Positions 54,038 to 62,681 of a stretch of 64,000 bases of DNA are shown here, piece after piece. The notes beneath the pieces are model-generated. The model was given only the letters and a program-made list of their open reading frames with translations. It was not told where the DNA came from and did not search any database. A program made the position numbers and the translations under genes. The stretch lies in assembly GCF_022664435.1 (NCBI RefSeq), contig NZ_JAKREU010000003.1, positions 372,001-436,000 on the forward strand, read 5' to 3'. The stretch comes from Sphingomonas panni. Lineage in GTDB: Bacteria > Pseudomonadota > Alphaproteobacteria > Sphingomonadales > Sphingomonadaceae. Numbering within the stretch: position 1 is the stretch's first letter; each line of letters opens with the position of its first letter.

Positions 54038-55260
54038 GCACGCCCCGCAAGCTGATCCGCCAGACGCTGACCATCGCGCGGCGCGACTTCACCGCGACGG
54101 TGATGACGCCGATGTTCCTGCTGTTCCTGCTCGCCCCGCTGCTGTTCATCGGCTTCGGCCTGATGGGCAGCCTAGGCGCGATGACCGTGGGTCAGGGCGC
54201 GGAGGGCAGGGAAAAAATCTACGCCATCGCCACGCCCGACGATGCCGCGCGGTTGCGGGCCGCCGATGCGCGGCTGCGTCCCGCCTTGTCCCCCGAACGC
54301 GGCCTGCCGCCGCTCGCGACCGTCGCCCCCGCCGCCGATCCCGCGGCACAGGCGCGCGCGCTGCTGTCCGATCCCGATATCGACGTGCCCTCGGTCCTGT
54401 ACGGTCCGCTCGACCGACCGCAGCTGATCCATGCCAACCCTGCCTCGACCACCGTCAAATATCTGGCGGCACTGGCCGAACAGGCCGAACGCGACCGGCG
54501 CGCGGGGCTGGACGGCGCGCCCCTGTCGCGACCGACCTTCACCCGGGTCGAACGCGACAGCACGTCGCTGGGCGGCAAGAGCGCGGCGGGCACCTTCGCC
54601 GTCGTCACCCTGTTCGTCGTCACGCTGATGCTGGCGGGACAGGCGGTCGGCACCATGGCGGAGGAACGCTCAAACAAGGTAATCGAGGTGCTGGCCGCCG
54701 CCGTGCCGCTCGAATCGGTGTTCTTGGGCAAGCTGATCGGCATGTTCGGCGTGGCGATCCTGTTCCTCGCCTTCTGGGCGGCGGTCGGGGCCAATATCGG
54801 CGCGCTGCTGCCGCCGGACTTCGCCGAGGGGCTGTCGGGCATCGCGCCCGCCATCGGTTTCCCGGGGTTCGTGATGCTCTACATCCTCTATTTCACGCTT
54901 GCCTATATGCTGCTCGGATCGGTGTTCCTGACCGTCGGCGCGCAGGCATCGACCCCGCGCGAAATCCAGATGCTGTCGCTGCCGATCACCATCTTCCAGA
55001 TGGCAATGTTCGGCTTCGCCCTTGCCGCGATCGGTCGCCCCGACAGCTGGGTCGCGACGGCGGCCGAACTGTTCCCTTTCAGCTCCCCCTTCGCCATGGC
55101 TGGCCGCGCCGCGACCAGCGCCGCGATCTGGCCGCATGTCGCGGCGCTCGCCTGGCAACTGCTCTGGGTCGCGATCACGATCGGCCTCGGCGCACGGCTG
55201 TTCCGACGTGGCGTGCTGCAATCGGCGGGGCCGAAGTGGAAATGGTTCAAGCGGGGTTGA
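54034..55260 (+). CDS. ABC transporter permease, NatB-like
   Basis: The 408-residue membrane protein has TM1 at about 23-48, a long extracytoplasmic domain (about 55-185) with many charged residues and five membrane helices toward the C-terminus. GTMAEERSNKVIEVLAAAVPLESVFLGKLIGM is the ABC-2 coupling segment, and FGFALAAIGRPDSWVATAAELFPFSSPFAM is typical of NatB/YhaP-type permeases. It forms a homodimer with the NatA-like ATPase. The ATGA overlap with the ATPase gene shows coupling. The substrate is unknown. Confidence 0.88.
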   Translation: MSTPRKLIRQTLTIARRDFTATVMTPMFLLFLLAPLLFIGFGLMGSLGAMTVGQGAEGREKIYAIATPDDAARLRAADARLRPALSPERGLPPLATVAPAADPAAQARALLSDPDIDVPSVLYGPLDRPQLIHANPASTTVKYLAALAEQAERDRRAGLDGAPLSRPTFTRVERDSTSLGGKSAAGTFAVVTLFVVTLMLAGQAVGTMAEERSNKVIEVLAAAVPLESVFLGKLIGMFGVAILFLAFWAAVGANIGALLPPDFAEGLSGIAPAIGFPGFVMLYILYFTLAYMLLGSVFLTVGAQASTPREIQMLSLPITIFQMAMFGFALAAIGRPDSWVATAAELFPFSSPFAMAGRAATSAAIWPHVAALAWQLLWVAITIGLGARLFRRGVLQSAGPKWKWFKRG

Positions 55261-55264
55261 GCCA

Positions 55265-56590
55265 TTGCCGTCGCTGCGCCACCTCGCCGTCCTGTCGCTC
55301 CTGCCGCTGACGCTCGGCGCAGCGCCAGCGATGCCGACCGGCCTGTGGCGGGCGGAAGGCTATGGACAGCTATTGGCGGTAACGGCGGACCGATCGGTCC
55401 TCTACCACGTCGCCGGCCCCTATTGTTACCCCGATCCCGACACCGATGGCGCACAGGCGATCCTCAGGCAGGCGATGACGATGCTTGGTCCCGACCGCAT
55501 CGCCTTTTCGGACGGGCCGGGCCAGACGCGCTATGTCTATCGACGCATTGCGACGCTTCCCGCCGCCTGCCGGACCACTCGCCGCTGGTCGGGCGGCGAC
55601 ATTGCGCGGCTGGTCGCGGCAACGTTCGTCGACCTCTATCCGCGCACCCCAGTGCGCGAGCGGCACCGGCGACAGCTTGACGCACGGCTGGCGACGGTTG
55701 CCGCGGACACGGTTTCCGCCGACCTGTTCGATCGGCTGGCGGACGCGCTCGATCCGCTGGACGATGCGCATGTCTCGCTCTCCGCAACCATCGACGGGCA
55801 CGAACGCAGCATGGAAAGCGGCGAGGCACCGACGCTGCGCGCAGTGCGGCGCGATCCCGCACACGGGCCGGATCCCGCCGCCCGTGAACGGGCGTGGAAC
55901 GATCGATATCGCATCGGCATCGCCGGCCTGCTGGCTGGCGGCGGCCATCTGGTCGCGCATCGCCGCATCCTGTGGGGCCGGATCGGGCGGATCGGCTATC
56001 TCAACGTCCTGACGATGGGCGGCTTTGCCGAAGCCGGAGGGGACGACCTGCCCGTGCTGGATGCGGCGCTCGACGCCGCGCTCGCGGATTTCCGCGATCT
56101 GCCCGGCGTGATCGTCGACGTCAGCAACAATCGCGGCGGCTATGACGGCATCGGCCTGCGGATCGCCGGCCGCTTCGCCGCCCGCGCAGCCGGTGCCTAT
56201 GCCAAGGCCCCGGTCGGATCGACCGTGTGGCAGCCGTTCCGCGTCGAACCGTCGCCGCGCATCCGGTACACCGGCCCCGTGGTCCTGCTGACCAGTGACG
56301 TGACCGTCAGCGCGGGCGAAACCTTCACCCTTGCGATGCGCGCCCTGCCCAATGTCCGCCATGTCGGTGCGCGGACGCGCGGCGCATTGTCGGACCAGCT
56401 GGTCAAGCCGCTGCCAAACGGCTGGACGCTGACCCTGCCCGCCGAGACCTATCGCGCGGCCGATGGGCGCTATTACGAAGGCAGTGGCATTCCACCGGCC
56501 GACCCGGTGGCCCCGTTCCTGCCCAACCACGCGACCGTTCTCGCGCGCCTGGCGGCCGAGATGGCGGCGGCCGGCAGCCCTACTTCGTGA
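55265..56590 (+). CDS. S41-family (tail-specific) peptidase, exported
   Basis: From TTG 55265, four bases after the permease stop, the protein has 441 residues: a signal peptide (LAVLSLLPLTLGAAPA) and a C-terminal S41 domain with IGYLNVLTMGGF, GVIVDVSNNRGGYDG and VVLLTSDVTVSAGETFTLAMRAL. Ser349 in SAGE is the likely nucleophile. A PDZ domain is not evident. Its position right after a NatAB-like transporter suggests cotranscription. The rare TTG start lacks an ATG alternative near; an internal ATG at about 55331 would delete the signal. The 3' end overlaps the convergent methyltransferase gene by 11 bases. Confidence 0.82.
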   Translation: MPSLRHLAVLSLLPLTLGAAPAMPTGLWRAEGYGQLLAVTADRSVLYHVAGPYCYPDPDTDGAQAILRQAMTMLGPDRIAFSDGPGQTRYVYRRIATLPAACRTTRRWSGGDIARLVAATFVDLYPRTPVRERHRRQLDARLATVAADTVSADLFDRLADALDPLDDAHVSLSATIDGHERSMESGEAPTLRAVRRDPAHGPDPAARERAWNDRYRIGIAGLLAGGGHLVAHRRILWGRIGRIGYLNVLTMGGFAEAGGDDLPVLDAALDAALADFRDLPGVIVDVSNNRGGYDGIGLRIAGRFAARAAGAYAKAPVGSTVWQPFRVEPSPRIRYTGPVVLLTSDVTVSAGETFTLAMRALPNVRHVGARTRGALSDQLVKPLPNGWTLTLPAETYRAADGRYYEGSGIPPADPVAPFLPNHATVLARLAAEMAAAGSPTS

Positions 56591-57302
56591 CCAGCGTCAC
56601 GATCGACAGCCCCGGCGGCATCGGCACGCGGCCGATCAGGAACCGCTCCAGCCGGAAGATCGCCTCGAACGCCTTGTTCAGCGGCTTGGGCGGGGGGGAA
56701 TCGTCGCTGTCGTCCTTGCCGGTCAGCTTCCCCGCCACCCGTGCCGCGACGGCGGCGGGGAACAGCAGCGAATTGAAATAGCGCAGGCCGTTGTGGCGAA
56801 GGCCGGCATCGGCGATCGCCTTCGCCAGCGTCGCCTTCGAATAGCGGCGATGATGGTGGTTCACCACGTCGTGCGCGCTCCACATCCACTGGTGCGCGGG
56901 CACGGTGACCAGGATCTTGCCGCCGGGGGCCAGTCGCTCGGCCATGCCGCGGAACGTCGCGACATCGTCCTCGATATGCTCGACCACGTCCAGCACCGCG
57001 ATCAGGTCGTACTGGCCGGTCACGCCGGCCAGCGTCGGCAGCGGCGCGGTACCGACCGGCTTGCCCAGCCGTTCGCTGGCGATCGCGCGCGCCGCCGGAT
57101 CGATCTCGATCGCGTCGACCTCGCCGAACGCGCCCAGCATCGGCAGGTTGTGGCCGGTGCCGCACCCGATCTCGAGGATGCGCGCGCCGGGCTTCAGCGC
57201 GGCATAGCGCTCGACATAGTCCGCCAGGATCTCGCGGCGGGCGCGATACCACCAATGCGTCGAGTCGTGCGCCGCCATGCGGTCGTAAACGATGCGGTCC
57301 AT
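56580..57302 (-). CDS. Class I SAM-dependent methyltransferase
   Basis: The 240-residue protein has motif I ILEIGCGTGHNLPML, AIEIDPAARAIA, YDLIAVLDVVEHIEDDV and GGKILVTVPAHQWMWSAHD, a Methyltransf_11/23 pattern. It starts MDRIVYDRMAAHDSTHWWYRARREIL, as in methyltransferases linked to GtrA/glycosyltransferase loci. A C-terminal hydrophobic part (FNSLLFPAAVAARVAG) suggests membrane association. It lies one base after the GtrA gene and is cotranscribed. The acceptor, perhaps a polyprenyl-linked sugar, is not known. Confidence 0.85.
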   Translation of the reverse strand: MDRIVYDRMAAHDSTHWWYRARREILADYVERYAALKPGARILEIGCGTGHNLPMLGAFGEVDAIEIDPAARAIASERLGKPVGTAPLPTLAGVTGQYDLIAVLDVVEHIEDDVATFRGMAERLAPGGKILVTVPAHQWMWSAHDVVNHHHRRYSKATLAKAIADAGLRHNGLRYFNSLLFPAAVAARVAGKLTGKDDSDDSPPPKPLNKAFEAIFRLERFLIGRVPMPPGLSIVTLVTK

Positions 57303-57303
57303 C

Positions 57304-57783
57304 TTATCCGAATACCCATGAACGGTTGAGCGCGAAGGTGGCGAAGGGGGTGACCAGCACGGCCGGGATCAGCGGGGTCCAGTCCGCCAGCCCCGCCAGA
57401 TCGACCATCCCGTAGGTGAAAAGCCCGTTCAGCACCATGCCGAACCCCTGCACCACCAGGAACTTGATCGGCTGTTCGGCGCCCCCGGTGCGTGTGCCAT
57501 GGCCTTGAAAGCTCCAGCGGCCATGCGCGAACCAGCCGAATGCGGCCGCAACGATAAACGCCGGGATCACCGCGACGAACGCATAGCCGGTCGGCAGGAC
57601 ATGATAGACGAGCGGCAGATAGACCGCCGAATAAATCACCGTCGACAGCCCGCCGACGATGCCGAAGCGGATCAACTGCCCCAGCACCCCGTCCGCCATC
57701 AACCGTTCGATCCGCGCGATCACCCGCGTGCCACCCTTGTCCTTTGCGCGCCATCCGATACAGCGCTTGGCCACTGCCACCAT
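57304..57783 (-). CDS. GtrA-family membrane protein
   Basis: The 159-residue protein has four membrane helices in the GtrA pattern: QLIRFGIVGGLSTVIYSAVYLPL, FVAVIPAFIVAAAFGWFAHGRWSF and IKFLVVQGFGMVLNGLFTYG. It ends in TFALNRSWVFG, the family ending (N-R-x-W-x-F). GtrA is thought to flip or present undecaprenyl-phosphate sugars for glycosylation. The start is unsettled: ATG 57783 gives a basic leader that overlaps upstream DNA, while GTG 57723 or ATG 57699 give shorter forms closer to the usual length. It is coupled to the methyltransferase gene. Confidence 0.85.
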   Translation of the reverse strand: MVAVAKRCIGWRAKDKGGTRVIARIERLMADGVLGQLIRFGIVGGLSTVIYSAVYLPLVYHVLPTGYAFVAVIPAFIVAAAFGWFAHGRWSFQGHGTRTGGAEQPIKFLVVQGFGMVLNGLFTYGMVDLAGLADWTPLIPAVLVTPFATFALNRSWVFG

Positions 57784-57830
57784 GGCAGGACAGCCGCCGT
57801 AGAATGCGCGGGGGCCTTGGGAAAGCGATT

Positions 57831-59669
57831 TTGACCGACACCCCCGCGCGCCTCACCGAACTCGACCGTCACTGGCGGCGCTGGCTGCTGCTTGCCTGGG
57901 TGGCGATCGCGGCATGGTTCCTGTGGCAACGCTGGAACGCGGTCCACTGGCTGGCCCTGTCCGACACCGACGACAATATGCGGCTGATGCAGGTGCGGGC
58001 GTGGATGGGCGGCCAGGGCTGGTACGACCTGCGCCAGTACCGGCTGAACCCGCCGGGCGGATTGGACATCCACTGGTCGCGGCTGGTCGACCTGCCGATC
58101 GCCGGGCTGATCCTGCTCTTCAAGCCGTTCGCCGGCCCCGTCTGGGCGGAGAAACTCGCGGTCGGCATCGCGCCTTTGCTGCCGATGGGCGTGGCGATGG
58201 CCGCGTTGTCGGTGACGGCGCGGCGGCTGGTCGCGCCGGTCGCGTGGCCACTCGCGGTGCTGTTCCTGCTCGGCTGTTCGTCGACCTTGCTGATGTTCAT
58301 GCCCGAACGCATCGACCATCATGGCTGGCAGCTTGCCTGTCTCGCCTGGACCGTCGCCGGGCTTGCCGACCCGAAGCGCGCGCGCGGCGGGGCGGTCGTC
58401 GGCTTCTCCTCGGCCTATTCGCTGACCATCGGCCTCGAACTGCTCCCCTATTGCGCGATGGCCGGCGGGATCGTGGCGTTGCGCTGGGTCTGGGACCGGG
58501 CGGAGGCACGTCGCCTGACCGTCTATGGCGCGACGCTTGCCGGGGCGAGCGCGATCGGCTTCGTCGCCTTCGCCTCCAACGCCAATTACGCGATGCGCTG
58601 CGACGCGCTGACCCCGGTCTGGCTGTCGGCGGTGATCGCGGGCGGCGCCTTCCTCGTACTCCTGGCATGGCTCAGCCCGCGTTCATGGGCGGTGCGGCTG
58701 GTGCTCACCCTGATCGCCGGCGGCGTGCTGGCGGCCGCCTTCGCGACGCTGTTTCCGCAATGCCTGCAGCGGCCCGAAGGCGTGTCGGAGGAACTGGCAC
58801 GCACCTGGCTCAACAATGTGCGCGAGGCGAAACCGCTCTACACCATGCCCGGTCGCACGATCCTGCTGATCGTGACCGGCCCCATCATCGGCCTGTTCGG
58901 CGCGATCGTCGCGACGTGGCGCGCGCGCCGGTCGGCCAATTTCGTCGGCTGGGCGGTGACGACGCTGTTCACCCTGTTCGCGGTCGCGATGCTGTTCTGG
59001 CAGATTCGCTCCGGCCCCGCCGCGCAGCTGCTCGCGATTCCCGGCACCGTGGCGCTCGCATGGATCGTGATCCCGTGGCTGCTCGCCCGCAACAGCGCGG
59101 CGGTGCGCGTGCTGGGAACGGCGGCGCTGGTGTCGCTGCTGCTGCTCGGCAACCTGGCGGTCGATCAGGTCGGCAAGTGGCTGTCGATGCTGCCCGACAG
59201 CGGCCTTGCCAAGCATGTCCGCATCAAGCCGCAGGACGCGCGCACCAAACAGGTGCTGCGCGCCGGCGCCCGCTGCGCCAGCCTGCCCGCGCTGCAGGCG
59301 CTGAACCGCATCCCGGCGGCGGTGATGTTCACCCATGTCGACCTCGGCCCCCGCCTGATCGTCGCGACGCATCATGACGGCATCACCGGCCCCTACCACC
59401 GCAACGGCGACGCGATCCTCGACGTACATCACGCGTTTCAGGGCGATCCGGAGAATTTCCGCACCATCACCCGGCGGCATGGCGCGACCTATCTGTTGAC
59501 CTGCCCCAACATGGCGGAAACCACCGTGTATCGCGCGCGCTCGCCCGGCGGATTCTACGACCAGCTGGCGCATGGCAAGGTGCCCGGCTGGCTGACGCCC
59601 GTTGCCCTGCCCAAGGGGTCGCCGCTGAAACTGTGGCGGATCGAGTATAGCGGGATGGCGGCGAACTAG
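57831..59669 (+). CDS. Large multi-pass membrane protein, GT-C glycosyltransferase-like
   Basis: The protein has about 612 residues with about 11-12 membrane helices. After TM1 comes a loop with SDTDDNMRLMQVRAWMGGQGWYDLRQYRLNPPGG and IHWSRLVDLPIAG. This D-x-D/D...WYD pattern resembles the first loop of STT3/PMT/ArnT-type GT-C enzymes, which use polyprenyl-linked sugars. A periplasmic C-terminal domain (about 475-612) follows. The start is taken as TTG 57831, with GGGAAAG about six bases upstream; ATG 57804 is the alternative. It is divergent from gtrA and the methyltransferase gene, which fits shared work on lipid-linked sugars. The acceptor is unknown. Confidence 0.75.
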   Translation: MTDTPARLTELDRHWRRWLLLAWVAIAAWFLWQRWNAVHWLALSDTDDNMRLMQVRAWMGGQGWYDLRQYRLNPPGGLDIHWSRLVDLPIAGLILLFKPFAGPVWAEKLAVGIAPLLPMGVAMAALSVTARRLVAPVAWPLAVLFLLGCSSTLLMFMPERIDHHGWQLACLAWTVAGLADPKRARGGAVVGFSSAYSLTIGLELLPYCAMAGGIVALRWVWDRAEARRLTVYGATLAGASAIGFVAFASNANYAMRCDALTPVWLSAVIAGGAFLVLLAWLSPRSWAVRLVLTLIAGGVLAAAFATLFPQCLQRPEGVSEELARTWLNNVREAKPLYTMPGRTILLIVTGPIIGLFGAIVATWRARRSANFVGWAVTTLFTLFAVAMLFWQIRSGPAAQLLAIPGTVALAWIVIPWLLARNSAAVRVLGTAALVSLLLLGNLAVDQVGKWLSMLPDSGLAKHVRIKPQDARTKQVLRAGARCASLPALQALNRIPAAVMFTHVDLGPRLIVATHHDGITGPYHRNGDAILDVHHAFQGDPENFRTITRRHGATYLLTCPNMAETTVYRARSPGGFYDQLAHGKVPGWLTPVALPKGSPLKLWRIEYSGMAAN

Positions 59670-59693
59670 GCGGCAGGTCCCCTGGCCGCAAAA

Positions 59694-59776
59694 CGTCGCC
59701 CCAGCGAAGGCTGGGGCCTCTCGCGACTCCTGCTGCGTGCTGTCACGGGGCGGTCCCAGCCTTCGCCGGGATGACG
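59694..59776. repeat. Paired inverted repeat (CGTCnCCCCAGC family)
   Basis: The left arm CGTCGCCCCAGCGAAGGCTG with GGGCC and the right arm GGTCCCAGCCTTCGCCGGGA with TGACG are imperfect reverse complements. It is the same family as repeat B at 7196-7279. Confidence 0.8.
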
Positions 59777-59804
59777 CCCCGTTCGAAGCGTCCCCCCACG
59801 ACGC

Positions 59805-59834
59805 AAAACGCCCGCCCCCTTTCGGGAACGGGCG
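59805..59834 (-). terminator. Rho-independent terminator of the gene ending at 59859
   Basis: Read on the - strand, CGCCCGTTCCC-GAAA-GGGGGCGGGCG forms an 11-base-pair stem with a GAAA tetraloop (two G-T pairs) followed directly by TTTTGCG. It lies 24 bases after the stop at 59859. Confidence 0.85.
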
Positions 59835-59858
59835 CATCAACCGGGAGAGGTCGACGGC

Positions 59859-60152
59859 TTAGCGCGCGGCAACCTGCTCGGCGGTCGGCAGCGGCTTGGC
59901 GATGCGGAAGCGGACGGCGCGGCCACCGACGTCACCGGTCACGGTGCGGTCGCGCACGACCAGGCGGAACGGCTCGCCGGTCGACTTCACGGTGCCCGAC
60001 AGGACGGTGTCGCCCTTGTCGGTGACGCTGCGGCTATAGTCGAACTTGTACCCGTCGCGCTCGATCTCGTTGGCCGAGGCGAGGGCGGGGATCAACATGC
60101 CCGCGGCGACGAGGGCAACGCGAAAGGCGGCGGCGGCGGCAAAGCTGCGCAT
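59859..60152 (-). CDS. Hypothetical exported protein
   Basis: The 97-residue protein has a Sec signal (MRSFAAAAAFRVALVAAGMLIPALASA, cut before NEIERD) and a mature part of about 70 residues with a beta-rich look: DGYKFDYSRSVTDKGDTVLSGTV then EPFRLVVRDRTVTGDVGGRAVRFRI. It resembles small sphingomonad periplasmic proteins of unknown role; I cannot name a family. A clear terminator follows, so it is a single-gene unit. The convergent neighbour is the GT-C-like gene. Confidence 0.72.
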   Translation of the reverse strand: MRSFAAAAAFRVALVAAGMLIPALASANEIERDGYKFDYSRSVTDKGDTVLSGTVKSTGEPFRLVVRDRTVTGDVGGRAVRFRIAKPLPTAEQVAAR

Positions 60153-60275
60153 GGGTCTGTCTCCGGTCTGTTGAAGGTCGACGCTCGGGCGTCGTTCGTT
60201 GACCGGAGGAATGCATGGTGCAGCGCAATATCGCAACTGCACAGGTTTTCAGCGTGATTGCAAAAAACGAAATCG

Positions 60276-60662
60276 TTATTCGGGCAGGAAGCGATGCACC
60301 ACGTCGCGCGCCAGACGTGCGGGCCGCTTGGTGATCGCGTCCAGCGAACACCAGGTGCTCTGCACCTCGGCCAGCACCTCTTCACCGCGCTTGATGAGAG
60401 TCGAGAAATAGGCACGCACGCCCTCCACCCGTTCGGCCACCACCGTCGCGACGATCGGATCGTCGAGGAAAGCGGGCCGGCGATAGGTGATCTCGTGCTT
60501 CAGCGCGACCCACAGGTGCTTGGCAACCGCATCGGCCGGGGCGACCCGCTCCCAATAGGCGACGACCGCGTCCTGTACCCATGACAGGTACACCGCATTG
60601 TTGACGTGACCCATATGGTCGATGTCGCCGGGTGCGACGGCGAGCGGATGCTGGTGAGCCAT
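60276..60662 (-). CDS. Acyl-CoA thioesterase (4HBT hot-dog fold)
   Basis: The 128-residue protein begins MAHQHPLAVAPGDIDHMGHVNNAVYLSWVQDA. The D...MGHVNNAVYL segment is the 4-hydroxybenzoyl-CoA thioesterase signature with the catalytic Asp. ITYRRPAFLDDPIVATVVAERVEGVRA and a conserved C-terminal region (VQSTWCSLDAITKRPARL) are as in YbgC/FadM-type enzymes. It hydrolyses some acyl-CoA; the chain is unknown. It lies downstream of cobS on the same strand with a paired repeat between. Confidence 0.88.
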   Translation of the reverse strand: MAHQHPLAVAPGDIDHMGHVNNAVYLSWVQDAVVAYWERVAPADAVAKHLWVALKHEITYRRPAFLDDPIVATVVAERVEGVRAYFSTLIKRGEEVLAEVQSTWCSLDAITKRPARLARDVVHRFLPE

Positions 60663-60783
60663 GGGAATGGGATGGGCGTTGCTGACACCCGAGTCAATGC
60701 GAGTCGCGGCGGATTGGGCGATTGCGACACCCCCGCGACGGCCCGCGCCGGCCACTATCCCTGCCGCGACTACCCGACCCTAT

Positions 60784-60866
60784 CGTCACCCCGGACTTGA
60801 TCCGGGGTCCCGCTTCTTCTGCTGCTGTCGGCAAAAGCGGGACCCCGGGTCAAGCCCGGGGTGACG
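60784..60866. repeat. Paired inverted repeat (CGTCACCCCGGACTTGATCC family)
   Basis: The left arm CGTCACCCCGGACTTGATCC with GGGGTCCCGCTT and the right arm AAGCGGGACCCCGGGTCAAG with CCCGGGGTGACG are reverse complements with few mismatches around a 19-base loop. It lies between the cobS stop and the thioesterase gene and may end cobS transcription. Confidence 0.88.
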
Positions 60867-60873
60867 GAACAGG

Positions 60874-61872
60874 TTACGCCTTCCCCACCACGCTCTCCGG
60901 CAAATCCTTGCCGAACACGCGCTGATAATATTCCGCGACCAGCGCCCGCTCCGCCTCGTCGCACTTGTTCAGGAACGACAGGCGGAACGCGAAACCGACA
61001 TCGCCGAAGATCAGCGCATTCTGCGCCCAGGTGATGACCGTACGCGGGCTCATGACCGTCGAGATATCGCCGTTGACGAAGCCGCGCCGGGTCATGTCGG
61101 CGACGCGCACCATCTTCTCGACCGTCTCCTTGCCGCCGACCTTGTCATATTCGCCCGACTTGGCGAGCACGATCCGCGCCTCGGTCGCGGCGGGCAGGTA
61201 GTTCAGCGTGACGACGATGTTCCACCGGTCCATCTGCCCCTGGTTGATCTGCTGCGTGCCATGATACAGCCCCGAGGTATCGCCCAGCCCGACCGTGTTG
61301 GCGGTAGCGAACAGCCGGAACCAGGGGTTGGGCCGGATCACGCGATTCTGGTCGAGCAGCGTCAGCTTGCCCTCGGTCTCCAGCACGCGCTGGATCACGA
61401 ACATCACGTCGGGGCGGCCGGCGTCATATTCGTCGAACACCAGCGCGGTCGGCGTCTGCAATGCCCATGGCAGCAGCCCCTCACGGAACTCGGTGATCTG
61501 CTGCCCGTCCTTCAGCACGATCGCGTCGCGGCCGATCAGGTCGATGCGGCTGATATGCGCGTCGAGGTTGATGCGGATGCACGGCCAGTTGAGCCGCGCC
61601 GCGACCTGTTCGATATGGGTCGACTTGCCGGTACCGTGATAGCCCTGCACCATCACCCGCCGGTTGTGCGCGAAGCCCGCGAGGATCGCCAGCGTCGTGT
61701 CGGGATCGAACACATAGGCCGGATCGGCATCGGGCACGCGTTCGTCGGCAACCGAAAAGGCAGGCACTTCGAGGTCGCTGTCGATGCCGAACATCTCGCG
61801 CACCTTCACCATCCGGTCGGGCGCGCTCAGGATCGTGGTTTCGGACGGCTGGGGCAGGGTATCGGTAGTCAT
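60874..61872 (-). CDS. cobS: CobS-type AAA+ ATPase (cobaltochelatase subunit family)
   Basis: The 332-residue MoxR-related ATPase has Walker [20 protein letters not shown], Walker [17 protein letters not shown], sensor 1 [22 protein letters not shown] and the CobS N-terminus ([19 protein letters not shown]). CobS hexamers work with CobT and CobN in cobalt insertion. Here cobT is about 13 kb away and cobN is not in the window. Length is normal. Start ATG 61872 is the family's; the frame stays open upstream. The stop is followed by a paired repeat. Confidence 0.9.
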   Translation of the reverse strand: MTTDTLPQPSETTILSAPDRMVKVREMFGIDSDLEVPAFSVADERVPDADPAYVFDPDTTLAILAGFAHNRRVMVQGYHGTGKSTHIEQVAARLNWPCIRINLDAHISRIDLIGRDAIVLKDGQQITEFREGLLPWALQTPTALVFDEYDAGRPDVMFVIQRVLETEGKLTLLDQNRVIRPNPWFRLFATANTVGLGDTSGLYHGTQQINQGQMDRWNIVVTLNYLPAATEARIVLAKSGEYDKVGGKETVEKMVRVADMTRRGFVNGDISTVMSPRTVITWAQNALIFGDVGFAFRLSFLNKCDEAERALVAEYYQRVFGKDLPESVVGKA

Positions 61873-61932
61873 GCGGGCCTTTCGCGTGGGCGTGGGAGAG
61901 CGCCCGCGGTCCTTTAGGACGAAGCAGGCCAC

Positions 61933-62613
61933 CTACTCAACCTTCGGCGGCAGTTGGAACAACGTGACGAACCGTTCGGCGGTGGCGCGGTTCCCGGTCA
62001 GCGCGATTGCCCCTTCGGCCAGTGCATCGTCCAGCGACCGCCGGCCGAAGACGACCGGCAGGAACGCCGACGGCCGCCCGGACAGCGTGGCATCGACCTC
62101 CTCCGCGACGCCCCGCGCCACGGTGAGCGCCCGGTCCGCCAGCGTCGCGACATAGGGATCGTCGCCCAGCCGGAACGCGATCCGCGCACGCCACTCCCCC
62201 GCCCGCTCCGCCACCAGCAGCATCTTGAGCGACAGCATCAGCGACACCGCCGAAAACGGCAGCGTCGGATCGTGCGTCGGCGCGCGCAGCGCCCATTTCG
62301 CCAGCGCCAGCACGACCGGCTCCGCCTCCTGCCCCCATGGCGTCAGCGCATAGACCTGCGCATTGGCCGGCGGCGGCAACCGGTGGCGCTCGACGATCCC
62401 CGCCGCCTCCAGTCCGGCGAGCCGCTGCGTCAGCACGTTCGCGCTGATCCCCGGCAAACCGCCACGCAACTCGCCGAAGCGGCGCGGCCCCAGCAACAGC
62501 TCGCGGATCAGCAGCAACGCCCAGCGTTCGCCGACATATTCCATCCCCAGCGCCGCGCCGCAGGCATCGTCATAGCGCCGTTTGTCTGCCTTGGTTACTT
62601 TTTCTAACTCCAT
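61933..62613 (-). CDS. HxlR-family regulator with C-terminal SCP2-like domain
   Basis: The 226-residue protein has an N-terminal winged helix (ACGAALGMEYVGERWALLLIRELLLGPRRF, LRGGLPGISANVLTQRLAGLEAAGIVER, YALTPWG) and a C-terminal domain of about 110 residues resembling sterol-carrier/SCP2-like ligand-binding folds. That fusion is seen in a branch of HxlR regulators and suggests control by a hydrophobic ligand. Two near-identical palindromes flank its start codon. It is divergent from the VOC-DUF1428-VOC operon, which it probably controls along with itself. cobS follows after 60 bases on the same strand. Confidence 0.88.
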   Translation of the reverse strand: MELEKVTKADKRRYDDACGAALGMEYVGERWALLLIRELLLGPRRFGELRGGLPGISANVLTQRLAGLEAAGIVERHRLPPPANAQVYALTPWGQEAEPVVLALAKWALRAPTHDPTLPFSAVSLMLSLKMLLVAERAGEWRARIAFRLGDDPYVATLADRALTVARGVAEEVDATLSGRPSAFLPVVFGRRSLDDALAEGAIALTGNRATAERFVTLFQLPPKVE

Positions 62614-62629
62614 CGTTGCTTTTTCTAAC
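62594..62629. promoter_or_regulatory. Two palindromic operators flanking the HxlR start codon
   Basis: GTTACTTTTTCTAAC at 62594-62608 and GTTGCTTTTTCTAAC at 62615-62629 are 15-base palindromes (GTTA-N7-TAAC, one mismatch in the second), spaced 21 bases, two helical turns. The HxlR start codon (62613-62611, - strand) lies between them and the first VOC start is 52 bases from the second. Position and symmetry fit a dimeric HxlR regulator controlling both directions. Confidence 0.65.
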
Positions 62630-62681
62630 CTCGACGCGCATCCAATACAAACGACGATTCGAGCAAGCCGGGAGAGGGCCG

